NCBI RefSeq assembly: GCF_964340395.1
Contig: NC_135567.1
Coordinates: forward strand, 13,690,591 to 13,754,590
Direction: 5' to 3'
Length of the DNA: 64,000 nucleotides
Origin: Glandiceps talaboti
Taxonomy: Eukaryota; Hemichordata; Enteropneusta; Spengelidae
In this document: piece after piece, positions 50,635-63,560 of the stretch
Position numbering within the stretch: the first letter of the stretch is position 1
Layout: the number at the start of each line of letters is the position of its first letter
Translations under genes and position numbers: made by a program
The notes under the pieces: model-generated
The model's input: only the letters and a program-made list of their open reading frames with translations
What the model was told of the DNA's origin: nothing
Databases searched by the model: none

Positions 50635-50940
50635 AACGTAACTGAATATGAAGAAAGAAAAATATACAGTGTTTTTGCTAAGGTCGGGAAACCGCGGTAA
50701 CAGAAAGGGAGAAAGGTGTAAAATTGGCAGTGTTTCCCCATAGACTCATAGAGTGTATGGTAATTTTGTTTAGGAACTCGGGTAAAATGACATGGGAACC
50801 ACAGTAGATTTTACCTACTTACTACCCTTAAAAAAAACTGGTAGGGGGAACCCTAGTAAAATGACAGGGCAACTCAGGTAGATTTTACCTGCTTACCACC
50901 CTTAAAAAAAAACACTGGTAGGGAACCCTGGTAAAATGAT
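50635..50940 (-). repeat. inverted relative of the 31130 dispersed repeat
   Basis: On the minus strand: GTAAGCAGGTAAAATCTACC ... GGAAACACTGCCAATTTTAC ... CCTTAGCAAAAACACTGTA. Its first part is duplicated at 50800 and 50880. Confidence 0.6.
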
Positions 50941-51429
50941 AATATTATGATCTTAAGTTTGTCACAAAGAAGTGACAGTGTTTCATACTATCACATATTG
51001 GACATCCAGCTTTCTTTTGTTTATAGTTTTATATGCATGACAAGTTAGAGACATTGGAAGAATTCCCAAATGTTTACAAAGTAGATTTATTTACATAGTG
51101 TGGCAGACAGTGTGTAGACATATATAAAAATATACCAATCACTCACATCTCGAATTAGGCCACACAAAGACTGACTGGTCACTCTCAGAAACTAGGACAT
51201 GAAGGTTTCAACCGTGACAGATCTGTTGTTGTTTCTGCTGTTATATTGCTCCGACATGATTTGGGGTAGGGAGTGGTTACATACACGTACAGTGTAAGCA
51301 GACCAACAACTGGATACTATGATGTGATTGGCTGCAACGACTGGATACTATGATGTGATTGGCTGCAACAAGATTTTGATGAAAAAAATGACATTAGGAC
51401 AAATGCCATCCTGATGTGGTATTAAAGGA

Positions 51430-51716
51430 GATTATACTACGGCTAAACTGACTTGGCCAATCAGAGGCCTTGATTTTGGTTGGTTAAATGGAGCCATAAC
51501 CCACTCTTTCTTAGGGGTGTGACCTATATTACGCTCAGCACTCAATTTGCATGCAACAAATTACACAAAATTTTGAAAAAGATCCCTTTGAGCCAATCAC
51601 GCCGTAGTTTAAGTAAGATAGACAACTCGTTCGGTAGGGTTATGTGCCAAATACTCGGGGGCTATACCCCCTCGTTTATTGGCACATAACTGTCCCGAAC
51701 TCGTTGACTATCTATT
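51430..51716. repeat. element ending in a ~100-bp hairpin
   Basis: AGATAGACAACTCGTTCGGT...GGTTATGTGCCA (51618-51650) is the inverse of TTGGCACATAACTGTCCCGA...ACTCGTTGACTATCT (51680-51713). The loop is GGGGGCTATACCCCCTCG. The right arm also occurs alone near 600-640. Confidence 0.65.
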
Positions 51717-51859
51717 ACGTTTAAAAAACACACCAACAACTTGATCTTTCATGCCTCAAGTTTTTTTGACAAGAGAAATTTAAATTGGCAGAAGCTGAAC
51801 TGATATGTTTTTGGTATTACATTTTTGCTGTACATTTTCATTTTTTATGTCTCAATATA

Positions 51860-51975
51860 TTTCTTCATTCAGATGAGGAAATCCAATGACCTAAGGGGCC
51901 TTGTCACTATGAGTTGTAGACAGTGCAGTGACAAAGCCCCTTAGGTCATGAATAGTTCTGGCTGAATGAATGAAT
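51860..51975. mobile_element. foldback family F copy 2
   Basis: TTCTTCATTCAGATGAGGAA then AATGACCTAAGGGGCCTTGT; the inverse ACAAAGCCCCTTAGGTCAT...GGCTGAATGAATGA follows after a short loop. Confidence 0.7.
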
Positions 51976-54900
51976 GATATAATTGTAACTGCAAACGTTT
52001 TGAAAATTTGTAAAAATAAAGATGATTTATTTCCAAAGTTTTAGCAAATGACACTTTTGGATAACGACAAGACATGGCAGAATAATATTTGGAGCATGCA
52101 GATGTGTTGTGATGACGTAGAACAAATGTATGAATTGTGTTTTTTTGGTTTGAACTCTTATAAGTTGGCTTGCATGATGTACATTGTACAAAATTAGTTT
52201 ACCCAGTATAAGTGCATGTTTTGAAACTTTAGTAAATGTATGTACACACACTTTAGTGATATTTGTATTACAATTAATAATATCTGAGAAGTAACTGTAT
52301 AGAATTAATAATATTGGAAAAGTAATTTTATAGAATTAATAATATTTGAGAAGCAATCATTAAAATCAAGTATTGTGTTGTTTCGATATCAGATCTTAAA
52401 TTACCGACTGATTGTAGTGTCAGATTACTGAAACTTGTAACTAATTTTAATATTGATTTTTTACGCCAAATTTTTTTATCAAAATTCTTATTTTCCAAGT
52501 AATTTTTTTTTAAAATTTCTAATTGATTTTAGACCAAAGATATAAAAATCCTTTTGTCTGATCTACCCATGTGTCAAATTTTTCCCGCCAAAAGGGTTGG
52601 ACTGAAAATTCTTGTTTTTCTGTAATATTTCTAAAGTTCTCAAATTAATTTTAGACTTACATTGTGGAAATTATTCTCCTGTGATCTGAATCCAAATTGT
52701 GTTCAAAATTTTTAGATTATGTGGTCAAAATTGTTCTTTTTCTGTTAATTTTTTTAAAGATCACGTGAATTCTAGAAGTTGGTCCATTTATGATTTCATT
52801 TGTATGAATTGATGCTGAAAATGTCTCGAAGTGATGACAGTATCAACAAAGCTGAAATTACAAGACTCTCTCCAGTAACAGAGCAAACTTTAATAGTGAA
52901 CACAATGCAGTGTGCTAAGTAACATATTGATTATTCCAAAATTTAGTTGAACAGAAATTCTTGTTTTTCCAAAAAATTTTGGTAAATTTTAATCTTATTT
53001 TGAAGTAAAATCATAGAAGGGATTGATATCAGTATTTTTGTTAAAAAATTAGAGGTGTATCGAATTAAAAAAGAACAAAAAAAATTTGGAAAAAAAAATC
53101 ATTATAGTGTTCTACAAAAATTGTAAAAACATTCCCGAATCATTGAATTGAACAAAACTTCTTGTTTTTCTACATTTTTTGGATAATTTTCAAGTTCATT
53201 TTGGAGTGAAATCGTAGAAGTAATCGATGTCTGCAGTCTTGCGTAAAATTGGAAGTGAACGAAATTCCAAAAATGCAATTTCAAAAATTTCGCAATAACG
53301 ATTACAGTTGAGTTCTGTTCAACTTATAAAACCCTTCTCAGATTACAGGTCAAGAAGTGTGAATGTGAAGTAGTTAGTTATTTTCAGTATTGATTATTCA
53401 CCACAATGCTATTGTCATACACCAATTAGTATATTTAAACTGTTAACAATAGAATCACCCAATACAAGCTGTTCATTTTTTATTCAGAAATACTCAAATT
53501 TTTCTCTTTTTCCAACTTTTTGAAAAATCCTAGCTTCATTTTAGATTCAACTTAAAAAATTTGTCTTTATTTATGTATTGATTTAAATATTTTTGTTCAA
53601 AATTATAGTTTCTGTTAGAAATATCCTAATGTAGCCGAGAGCTAATTATAAAAAAAGTGCAAGCAACTACACTTCAAATAGTGTGAACACAAAGTAGCCT
53701 TTTATTTCCAGTATTGATTTTCTACACTAGTGTTTGGCTGTCAATTATGTCGTTAAATTTGGTATTAATACCATCAAATGGTCCATGAAACATAAGCAAA
53801 ACTTCAGTTATTTTGGTAAATTTTTTACAAACAAGAGCCAAATTTTAGATAATTATTGTGAAATTAATCTCTATTTAAGGAATAGTGTGAATATTTTTAT
53901 TGAAAATGGTCAAATTTGCCAAAAAATTAATGAAATTATTTCAGAGTTGAAGGACTGCAAATTATGTGTCAAAGAGTGTGAATGCACAATTAGTCAGTTA
54001 TTTTCAGTATTGATTATTCAACATAATTGTATCTTTGTCTGCAAATTAGTTCGTTTCAAAATGAACTAATTTGCAGGCAATAATTTGTCACCGATACCTA
54101 CTTTCTGACAGTTATTAAACTGGAAGTGACTCATACAAAGTCAAATTTTTTGTCAATTTTTTCAAGAACCTTGTCATGATTTTAGAGCTAAGTTGTAAAG
54201 GGAATCTCAGTTAACAGATTTATGCCAAAATTTAGGTTTTGAAAGAACAACATTTCAAAAAAAAGAAAAAAGAAAGGAAAAACGGAAAACTCGAAATACT
54301 CTACCTTATTAGGTTTTCACCAAAATTGAATTATTAGTTCACAACTTTTGTCTCAAACAAAGAAATAATTAGATTTCTAAATACAGTTGATAAAAGCAAG
54401 TTATAAAATTATTGTAAAAAAAACTAATTAATTTTGTTTCATTGTCAATTAAATTAATAACATTAATGATTTTTGACAAATATATAACAACTTAATTACA
54501 TTAAAAATAAATTAGTTAAAAATAAGTCTGAAATACAAAGTTCTTTTATTCAAAAAATCTCCCTAGTTAGAATCTTTACGTGCAAGAAAAGTTGGCACAG
54601 CTGTCAGAATTGCACAAATTAATTAATATTTCATGCAAAATTTTTCTTTCTCTCAGTTATATTTGATATAATTTTAAACAAAAGTGAAATTTCATTTTTT
54701 CGTTCTTTCTTTCAATAGAATTTAGAATTTTGAAGTTCTCAGCCAAAATTTTCAGTAAAGTCTTTGTGGTCTAATGGTACATTCACTTGCATCATTAATT
54801 TGAAGTAATGAGGGCGCTGTTGTTTGATTTTTGTTTCTCTCTTAATTAAATTTAATGAAGAAATTGCAAAAAAGTTCTGTCTATGTTAAAAACAATTGCA

Positions 54901-55120
54901 TCATTTGAACTATGAGGGCGCTATTGTTTGAGATCAACTGGACGAAATTCATTTGTTTTCTGCATAGAGATAATCTTTTGTTTGAAAAGTTATTAAAAGT
55001 TTGAGACATAAAATGAACTTGAGTTGCGTATTTCTTCAATTGATACCACTGTGCTTGAGAAGACAACCACATGTCTCTTGATTGAGGTCAAGGTCAGGAT
55101 GGGGTATATTTAAGCAATAA
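51976..55120. other. A+T-rich stretch with heavily decayed repeats
   Basis: Loose units of ~190 bp are suggested by recurring AAATTCTTGTTTTTC and TCATTTTAGA(C/T)T, with one exact TTTCCCGCCAAAA at 52581. A pair of short inverse segments around GCAAATTAGTTCGTTTC...GAACTAATTTGCAGG lies near 54040-54080. No gene. Confidence 0.4.
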
Positions 55121-55127
55121 CCCCCGC

Positions 55128-55248
55128 CGAAGGCGGGTATACACGAGATTTTGGTACAATTCGCGACATATAGCACGAGCCGAATGGCGAGTGCCTTATG
55201 GAGCAAATTGTACCAAATTCGAGTATAAGAACGAACACTAGCTTCATT
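55128..55248. repeat. imperfect ~115-bp hairpin
   Basis: GTATACACGAGATTTTGGTA then CAATTCGC; the inverse GCAAATTGTACCAAATTCGA then GTATAAG is ~60 bp later. It is GC-richer than its flanks. Confidence 0.6.
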
Positions 55249-55281
55249 TTTGTGAGTACTATTCATATGCTAGTTTAGGGG

Positions 55282-55316
55282 CCCATTTTACCACTGCCAG
55301 CCGTGGTAAAATGGGA
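55282..55316. repeat. short hairpin CCATTTTACCAC / GTGGTAAAATGG
   Basis: Perfect ~13-bp arms around GCCAGCC-type loop, followed by a third partial repeat GATTTTACCACAG. Confidence 0.6.
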
Positions 55317-55559
55317 TTTTACCACAGTATTTATCCAATCAGAATGGCACATAGTAGCATGATATAATATAATATTTGTTTTGGCCACAATAAAACTGCT
55401 GTGGGTGATATTATATATTTTATGATTTATTGGAAAAATAAGTTAATTATGAAACTACTTGAAGGTGAAATGCATTACCATTTTGTATTTGTGAAGATTG
55501 CGTCGTATCGTTGTTTTTGTTTGTTATCCATATTTGGTGTTTTTCAGTGAATTATTAGT

Positions 55560-55835
55560 CAGTCTTCCATTGCTAAGACTTTTAATTATATCACCTGCCA
55601 ATCATGTGTAGCATTCTATTGTAACATGTCAATTATTTGTAGCAATCTATAGTTATTGGCTGTCTGCCAATTATTTTGTTATTTTTACCTGTCAATCATG
55701 TGTAGCATTCTATTGTAATATGTCAATCATTTGTAGCAATCTATTGCTGCTGGCTGCCTGCCAATTATTTGTATCAGTCTGTTATTGTTATGTCAATCAT
55801 TTGTAACAATCTATTGTTATTACCTGTCAATCAAA
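55560..55835 (+). repeat. ~55-bp repeats, about 5 units
   Basis: CTGTCAATCATGTGTAGCATTC / TGTCAAT(C/T)ATTTGTAGCAATC then TATTGTTATT; the TGTCAATCA core is also that of the 37520 array. Confidence 0.65.
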
Positions 55836-56189
55836 GAGTGAACCTAATAAAGAGTTCACAGTGATTTTCAATGTTAAGTCCATTTCTGTGAAAATTTAAT
55901 CAAATCTGAATTAGATTGTGTATAATAAAAGTGATTTATTTGTGCAACAATGTAACAATTCACACAGAAAATAATGAAATAATTCTCTTGCTGTACTATA
56001 AGAGCTTTGTATTTTCAATTCATTTGGGATTTTTCATTGATGTTACTTTTTCCCCTAGGGTGAAATTTCAGCAAAGATTAACTTAACTTAACCATCATAT
56101 GTATTATATTGTATCTCTCCTAGCAAAATATTATAAACTCCAAATCGTACTCAGTAACTTTAATTTCATCGTGTGAACGATTATAAAAG

Positions 56190-56452
56190 TGGTTTGCTAA
56201 GTTTTGGTAACCCTGGTAACACAGGACGTAAATCTGATAAAACTGGCGTGTAGTTTGTACACCTTGTACCATCAATTTGGTGGGTAACCCTGGTAACACA
56301 TGATGTAAATCTGTTGTTATATAACTGGCATAGGTTGTATACTGTTTACCATAATTTTGGTGGGTAACCCTGGAAACAGATCTGGTGAAACTTACATAGA
56401 TTTCCATAACCTTGTACTGTAATTTTGATGGTAACCATGGTAACAAAGGAGG
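56190..56452 (+). repeat. ~95-bp repeats, 3 units
   Basis: TTTGGTGGGTAACCCTGGTA then ACACATGATGTAAATCTG. Confidence 0.75.
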
Positions 56453-57043
56453 GAAATCTGATTTCTATCGACTTAAAACTAAATTGTGTCACTAGATACA
56501 AAAAAATAAAAAAAGTTTTGTACATATCAAGAAAGAACTTTACAACAAAAATAAAGTGTCTGAGGATTATTTTGTAATTTTATAATATCTTTATTGTATC
56601 ACCTAGGAAACAAAGAACAGAAAGTTCCAAATAAAATCCTAACAGAATGAAAAATAAGACATTCTGATTAAAATCATATCTCGTGATAAAAGATATCACA
56701 GCTGCTGTCTTCAAAAGTCTGATTATTTGGATAAAAAATTAATAACAAAATCCTAAAAAATAACATTTTCATTTCAGCGGTAAAGAACTGATGATGTCAC
56801 ATAGTTCCAAACGTGAATGAAATTGTGTAGATATATTACTCTGGTAATCAAGTCTTCGGTTCGCTAAGATAGACACAAACTAAAACTATTGTTGCAACAT
56901 GTTGATACAACAGTGATAAGCTATTAAATGGATGTTGGTTTAATTATAGTCTCAGTAGGGAGGTACCTAAGAGTTTTATCGACAGAGTTCCATGAACTTG
57001 CAGTACTGTTTTGGGACTTCCAATGTTTACCCCATCTTTAACA

Positions 57044-57256
57044 TTAACCCTTTCATGACTAGAGACGAGTTTTAAATAATATGGGGACCCAATTTATATG
57101 AATATTTTCATAATTACAATAATATTGCTTTATTAGGAAGTAACATTTCTTTAATTCCAGTCTAAAATGAAGTTGATATATGCCAAAAACTTACATAAAA
57201 CAAGAATTTTGTCCAAACAATTTTGGCGGGAATGTTTTCAGTATTGAAGGGGTTAA
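57044..57256 (+). mobile_element. family T copy 3
   Basis: TTAACCCTTTCATGACTAGA to GTATTGAAGGGGTTAA; almost identical to copy 1 across its whole length, including TTTTGGCGGGAA. Confidence 0.85.
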
Positions 57257-57269
57257 TAAGTGTATAAAA

Positions 57270-57465
57270 AAGTTAGTTACTGCACATACAATAACAGACT
57301 TTTTACCCAATTTTGAGCTTCTTTGCAATGTAATGACTTACAAAAAAAGAACGTGGCATATGTTGTTTCATATTTATTTTTCAAGTAGGAAGCCATGATA
57401 AAATTGTTTTATGAATAAAAAAATAAATAAATAAATGCCAAAGCCTAATCCTTATGACCACTTTC
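57270..57465 (+). mobile_element. second half copy of the foldback at 14958
   Basis: Starts near the centre (CACATACAATAACAGAC) and follows the right arm: TTTTTCAAGTAGGAAGCCAT, GATAAAATTGTTTT, CCTAATCCTTATGACCA. Confidence 0.65.
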
Positions 57466-57602
57466 AAGAAAAAAAATTAATCAGAAACTGTCAAAAATAA
57501 CATTGTCCCCTGAAAAGATATAACATGAATAGATCCATCTCTCATATTGTAAACTGAAATTTTCATGCGAGAATGAATGTTCATGGGCTCTGGATTCATA
57601 TT

Positions 57603-57768
57603 TAGTATGAACATTTCTACTCATCGAATCTAAATATTTCTTGGAAGTGAATACCAGAGAATAGCCCATTGTAGTACACCCTGGTGATGCTGATGAGATA
57701 GCAGTGAAAAGTTGAGATTCACTTCCAAGAAATTTTTGACTTTGTGAGTAGAAATTGTCATTACTAAA
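57603..57768. repeat. ~50-bp inverted repeat
   Basis: GTATGAACATTTCTACTCAT...TTTCTTGGAAGTGAATACC, then the inverse GATTCACTTCCAAGAAATTT...GAGTAGAAATTGTCATTAC. The loop is ~60 bp. Confidence 0.6.
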
Positions 57769-57779
57769 ATTGTCATGTG

Positions 57780-59085
57780 TGTACCTGTCGTCTGCATTCA
57801 AAATTTTGTAAAATTTTGTAAAAAAATTCAGAGAAATGAATTACAGATAACAGAAAGTGTTGGCTAACACATTAATCTTCTTTTCCAGCTCAAAATATTC
57901 ATGATTTATTGCTGTTATAAAGTACCAATTAAACTTTGGCTTCCAGATAACCTCTGACCCCAACCTCAAGCCTGACCTCTGAACTCCACAATGTGAATGA
58001 CTTGGCTGTCTTTCAAATTGAAGTCATGAAATAACTATTACTTTAGTTTTCGTAATGTCAATAAAACTGATTGAGTGTAATCAGATTTTTCTCAAACTGT
58101 ATGGAATTGAAGAAAATGGGACGTAATTTTAGGAAAATATTTAAAAACAAGGTAATTTTCAGACAGGTGCATTTTGTGATTCAGATTTGAAAATGAAATG
58201 CATGATTGTGAAAATTTAAGATATCCAGAAACATTACAATGTAAGTAAGAGGAGTGTAGTTCAGTTTAACTGTACCGTACAACGCAGGTTTTTCCTGGGA
58301 TACTCCGGTTTCTTCCTGTACTAACACTGAACCAAAGGAGCCTATAAATGGGACTAGCTCCCGTTGTTTATCCGATAAATTAACAAATCAATAAATTCGT
58401 AAAAAATTTGTCTTTGAGAACTAGCTGAAGACTAAAGATTTGCAAACAAATTTCTAGTAGTGAAAATATATAAGTATACAGTATCGACATTTGCCAATAC
58501 TTTGAACCAATCACCAGATATGGTCTTTATGTTTGTGGTTGGATTTAGAGAATTTTGCCAAGTGATTCATAAACCTATACAAATTAGACCGAGTAATTTG
58601 TCAAAATTAAAAAAAATGGTCATATTTTATGTCAAAATATTTTTGCAGCTGTATATGATGTATGGTTAGTAGTTTGTCATACATCACTAGTGGTTGGGGT
58701 TAATGGATACAGGAATTTGAAATCTTGGATTGAGGGGAAATTTATAAAATTTGCACTAGATTTTCACTCTTGAAGTGGTGTGTATATAGTGGCCTCATTT
58801 TCAGGTGTTTTGGGGATTGTTTTACAAAAGCAACTATTGAAGTTGGAAGGGCATTCAAGTAAATTTTAGAGGAAGGAGGGTGGGGGAAGGGGAGGGGAGA
58901 TAGTTGCTCAGTTGGATTTAAGATATTTTTTTTAGCAGCACATGAAGGAGTGGGGTTGATGAAAATTTGTGTCAAGTACATATATGTATGATAAATTTGA
59001 TGAATATGCCCGCTAGTTCGATGTCTAGATAAATCAGATCTCTCGATTTGTGCCAACAATATACTGGTATGATATTATTCCCTAA
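57780..59085. other. no feature recognised
   Basis: A+T-rich unique sequence with a G-rich patch at 58870-58905. No gene supported on either strand. Confidence 0.4.
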
Positions 59086-59089
59086 TATA

Positions 59090-59205
59090 TTACTTCATTC
59101 AGCCAAGGAAAATGGAAGTGACTTAAGGAGCCTTGTCACAATGAGTCCCTAGACCCATAGGGATTAACCTTTAGGTCATGAGTATTTTTCTGCAGAATGA
59201 AGACA
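59090..59205. mobile_element. foldback family F copy 3
   Basis: TTACTTCATTCAGCCAAGGA then AAGTGACTTAAGGAGCCTTG; the right arm (TTAGGTCATGAGTATTTT...AGAATGAAGAC) is shortened. Confidence 0.6.
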
Positions 59206-59790
59206 AATATTTTAGAATGATGTATTTATACAGGCGTAAGCCTTCACATTCAGGAAAAATCAAGAAAATAACAAGGACTTGGATATTTTGACTCAGAACT
59301 AGTGATAGATGCAAGTTGTTATGACGTTGAATTACCAGGGTATAGAACCCATATTTTCTGTTCAAAGGCAATAACTGAATTGGCTTGTGAACGGTATAAA
59401 GCATCTGTATAAATATGTAGTACAGAAAAATAATTGATGAATTGATAGGCAGAGGTCAAGGGTCATGACCTATTGACCTTTGAGTTTGGCATTGCTGATA
59501 AATCATGAAATGATAGATGTAATATTTGCGTAAGTTGTCAAATTTTTATTAGGAGTAATGATGAATGATGTCAGGTCATGCATCACTAATTATGAAACTC
59601 ATTCATGCACAGATGTGACTAGAGTTATTCCATCTATACAAACAGAGCGGTAAGAGTTGTAGGAAATATTGCCGTCAAAATTTACATATGTACAGACAAG
59701 ATAGAGTGTTTGAGAAGTTGTGTTTTTGTTCCTCCGTATTTCTTTAAGATGCCGAGAGTTATCTATGCAGCTATCAGTTTGATGGTAGTT
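59206..59790. other. no feature recognised
   Basis: A+T-rich unique sequence. Confidence 0.4.
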
Positions 59791-59804
59791 AACTTGGGGT
59801 GACA

Positions 59805-59851
59805 CCACCATTACCACTATCACTATCATTACCACCACCACCACCACCACC

Positions 59852-59884
<33 letters not shown>

Positions 59885-60118
59885 CAATGATCACTACAGC
59901 TACAAAAAATACTATCACTACCACCACCACCACCACCTCTAGTGACCGCTACCACCATCATTACTAGCACTTCTACAACCACCCCTACCACTACCACCCA
60001 ACAAACATCACCACCACTGCTATCACCATCTGAACCACCACCACTTCTGCCACTACTAGTGCACCACAATCACTATCACCACCACTGCCATCATCTCTAC
60101 CACCATTACCATCACCAC
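59805..60118. repeat. (ACC)n/(ACA)n trinucleotide region
   Basis: Runs of ACC and one pure (ACA)n block at 59850-59883, with degenerate CACTATCACCACC around. Thr/His or Val/Gly-rich frames are artefacts. Confidence 0.9.
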
Positions 60119-60134
60119 ACGGAGAGAATGCTCT

Positions 60135-60700
60135 AAATATGGAATCATGTACCAAATATGGACACATGTACCAAATATGGAAATCAATTTGGAAAATCAT
60201 CTACCAAATATGGAAATTGTTGCTCCAAACATGGAGATTATGCAAATAAGCGGGACAGCATACAGATAAATGGCATAATCCGATTACATCGCCCTATAAT
60301 CCATACTTACTCCTAAATATTTAATACTTCATGTTTTGATAGATTACCTCAGGGGAACTTGATAAAATGAGTAAAATTTTACATAATTTATGAGTAGTTG
60401 TGTGTATTCAGCTGCTAAGACAGGTAACGAAAGTAGTGGAATTATAGTTTGATGAGTTTGTATACAGATGTGTTTTCGTTACTGGATGTGAGTTAGCCCC
60501 AAATATGGAAATTGAGTACCCAAATATGGAAATTATAATCCAAATATGGAAATCAAGTACCCAAATATGGAAATCATACTCCAAATATGGAAATCAAGTA
60601 CCCAAATATGGAAATTATATTCCAAATATGGAAATCAAGTACCCAAATATGGAAATTAATTCCAAATTTGAAAATCATGTACCAAATGTGGAGATATGCT
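60135..60700 (+). repeat. AAATATGGAAATCA repeats in two blocks
   Basis: Five units at 60135-60232 and about eleven at 60498-60695 of ~20 bp (CCAAATATGGAAAT(C/T)A), alternately followed by AGTAC and a TATA/TACT variant, giving a ~40-bp higher-order period. Unique sequence separates the blocks. Confidence 0.9.
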
Positions 60701-60761
60701 CCGAATGGATGTGAGTTAGTGTATGTACAGAGAAAAAAATAGTCTATGTACTGAAATTGGT

Positions 60762-60845
60762 TTTCTGTGCCTACATCTTGGTTTTCTGTGACTACATCTT
60801 GGTTTTCTGTGACTATATCTTGGTTGTTCTGTGACTACATCTTGG
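60762..60845 (+). repeat. 21-bp tandem repeat, 4 units
   Basis: CTACATCTTGGTTTTCTGTG plus A. Confidence 0.9.
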
Positions 60846-60859
60846 TGTACCGTTAGTGC

Positions 60860-61785
60860 AACAAACTGTAAGTGACTACAGCAAATTTGTGAGTACATTT
60901 TGTTACAGTGCTGCCAATCAAAGTATGATACATTCTCAAATTAGATCTGTGTCTTTGTACAGAATTTAGTGGGTTCAGATCAAAGATGTGCTGCAATTGT
61001 GTGCGTCATTACTGATAATTTCAACCATAACAAATTTCAAATTTGGCACCTCTTACAGTTACCAAGGTTTGTTGTCTAATACATCACTCTGTACATCTAA
61101 ACCATGACGATATCTACCAATAGACAGGGTTTATTTGCAACAATGAATATTGCACGTCTGTTTGACAGTGTTATCAAAGTAAACTGTTATTTAACTTTTC
61201 TACTAAGTAGGCAATGTTGTGGATATATAATGAGTCTGTTCTCCGAAGAGCTATAATTATTTGAAACAAGTAAAAATTTGGCCAATTAAGTAAAAAACGG
61301 TAGGGTGGGGGTGGGGGGTGGTCTGAGGCATAAGCATAAGAATTTAGTTTGTTATCCAACATTGAACTATTAATCTCGCCCCTAATCCTATGTAATCATT
61401 ATGGCTCTACTGATATGATTACAGTAATCTTAAATTAAATCCTGAGACTGAAACATGTGCCTTTAACTTTGTAAGTGAATCACTCGTGAAATAAAACACT
61501 GTTTTTCATGTAAAAATCTCAATGATTCAACACAACGTTTATGTACTTCTAAGTCTATTTGTAGATTGTAATGAATTCCTAAAGTAGTACCTGACACTTT
61601 AGTTTGTCCATTTACGCACACATTTATTTAAATTTGAATCGTTCTACTGTGTGCACAGCTGATTTACTGAGTAGTAATATTTCTTCCTTCAACAACAGGA
61701 GAAAAATGACTCATACTGTACGCACACATGAATAATTGAGTGTCATAACCCTTTCACTGAAACTATTTCCTTCCCAAATTATTGG
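60860..61785. other. no gene recognised
   Basis: A+T-rich; a G-rich patch GGTAGGGTGGGGGTGGGG lies near 61301-61320. Confidence 0.4.
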
Positions 61786-61789
61786 GGTA

Positions 61790-62960
61790 AGGATGTCACA
61801 GTTTTACAAGAAGTTTGTAGTTTATGTCACATTTTTACATAATTTTGTCGTATGTCACTTTTTACAAAAATGTAGTTTGTCAAGAATTTTGTAGTGTGGC
61901 ACATTTTTACAAGAATTTTGTAGTTTATGTCACATTTTTACAAGAATTTTATAGTTTATGTCACATTTTTACAAAAATTTTGTCGTTTGTCACATTTTTA
62001 CAAAATTTTGTAGTTTGTCAAGAATTTTGTAGTTTGTCATATTTTTACAAAAATTTTGTAGTTTATGTAACATTTTTACACAAATTTTGTACTTCGTTTT
62101 AGCCACCACAAATTCTGTTTAGTTCTGTTCATCCATTGTTCGATTTGAAAGTATAGAAAAATAATTGCGTGTCAAACCATTCCATTGAAACTATTTCCCT
62201 CCCGAATTATCGAGGTAAATATGTCCCATTTTTGTACAGATTTTGTTGTTTGTTTTATATCAAATTTTGTAGTTTTGTTGTAGCCACAAATTCCATTGTT
62301 CGATTTTAAAATTGAGTACAAACAGATGATTGAGTGTCGTAACCCTTCCATTGAAAGTATTTCCCTATAAAATGATTGGGTAACGATGTCACTTTTCTAT
62401 ACAGATTTTGATGTTTGTTTTAGACACAAAATATGTAGTCTGCTATATCCACAAATGTCATTGCTCACTTTTAGTGTTGAACGCATAAAAATAATAGAAT
62501 GTCATAACCCTTCCACTGAAAATATTTCCGTCACAAATGAACAAGTTAAAGAAGTCGAATTTTTTTGCATAAATTTTGTAGTTTTCTGACAAATTTTGCA
62601 GATTCCTTTAGTCCCAAATTCTGTTCGAATGAGTGCATATATGTAAATGTAATTGAATGTCGTAACCCTTCCACTGAAGTATTTCCCGCCCAAATGATCA
62701 ATGTAAAGATATCAAATTTTTTGCACAAATTTTCTGGATTGTTGAGACAAATTTTCAAGTGACTTGATACAAATTTTGTAGTTTGTTTTTACTTGAATAA
62801 ACACAAATAATTGCGTGTCGTAACTCTTCCACAACGAATTTCCCCACCCAAATGATCAAGATAAAAGTGTCACATTTTTGCACAGATTTTGTATTTTGTT
62901 TTTGAGACAAATTTTGACATGTTGAATCAGTTATTTATTTCTTGACAGATTTTTATGACT
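61790..62960 (+). repeat. ~31-bp and ~160-bp nested repeats
   Basis: First, about nine units of TTTATGTCACATTTTTACAA plus GAATTTTGTAG (61810-62095). Then about five ~160-bp units starting GTCGTAACCCTTCCA(T/C)TGAA and including TTTCCC(T/G)CC and the same ACAAATTTTGTAGTTTGT core. The short array may be an expansion of that core. Confidence 0.75.
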
Positions 62961-63415
62961 AGTTTTGTTTTCTTGTATTTTATGCAAATTTTTTTTCAAC
63001 TAGGATGGAAAATTGTACCAGATGCTTTCCGTGTCAGAGTTCATACTATGTACGATATCAATACTTATAATTGGAAAAAAATTTCAAAAATTTTACGTTA
63101 GAAATTTCTAGAAGTTGATAACAACGTAATGTAATTATAATCATTCCTACTGGACTTGTTATTGTTTTGAATGGCAACAGTTTCACATCCTATTCTGGAC
63201 GCATCTTCAGGCCGACTGATGATCTGATGACAGATGGTTGGTGTCACCTGACAGAGTAGAATTGTCATGTGGTGATGAAAAACTTAATTGTATAGTTTAC
63301 TTTTACCAGAAAACTGATTCTTATTCAAATAATTTCCTTGGGAATACAGGAAAATTTTATACTTTACCTTACCATGCAATTTCTCTAAAAGCATTTCATG
63401 GTTTCTCTATATTGT
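62961..63415. other. no feature recognised
   Basis: A+T-rich sequence without repeat or gene. Confidence 0.4.
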
Positions 63416-63417
63416 AC

Positions 63418-63560
63418 TTAAAGTATACTTACGTAAATTATCTAAACTTAAAGTATACTTACGTAAATTATCTAAACTTAATGTGTACTTTTAAAGTAAA
63501 TCATCTAAGCTTAAATTGTACTTAAGTAAATCATGTAAACTTAAGTAAATCATCTAAACT
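63418..63560 (+). repeat. ~30-bp tandem repeat, 5 units
   Basis: AAAGTATACTTACGTAAATT plus ATCTAAACTT; the first two units are identical, the later ones diverge. Confidence 0.85.

Noticed and set aside
54760-54830. tRNA-Glu/Gly-like GTGGTCTAATGGTA
   Set aside because: Only a short box A-like match; no box B or stems nearby.
57481-57801. 106-codon minus-strand frame
   Set aside because: Runs through an inverted repeat; no family recognised.
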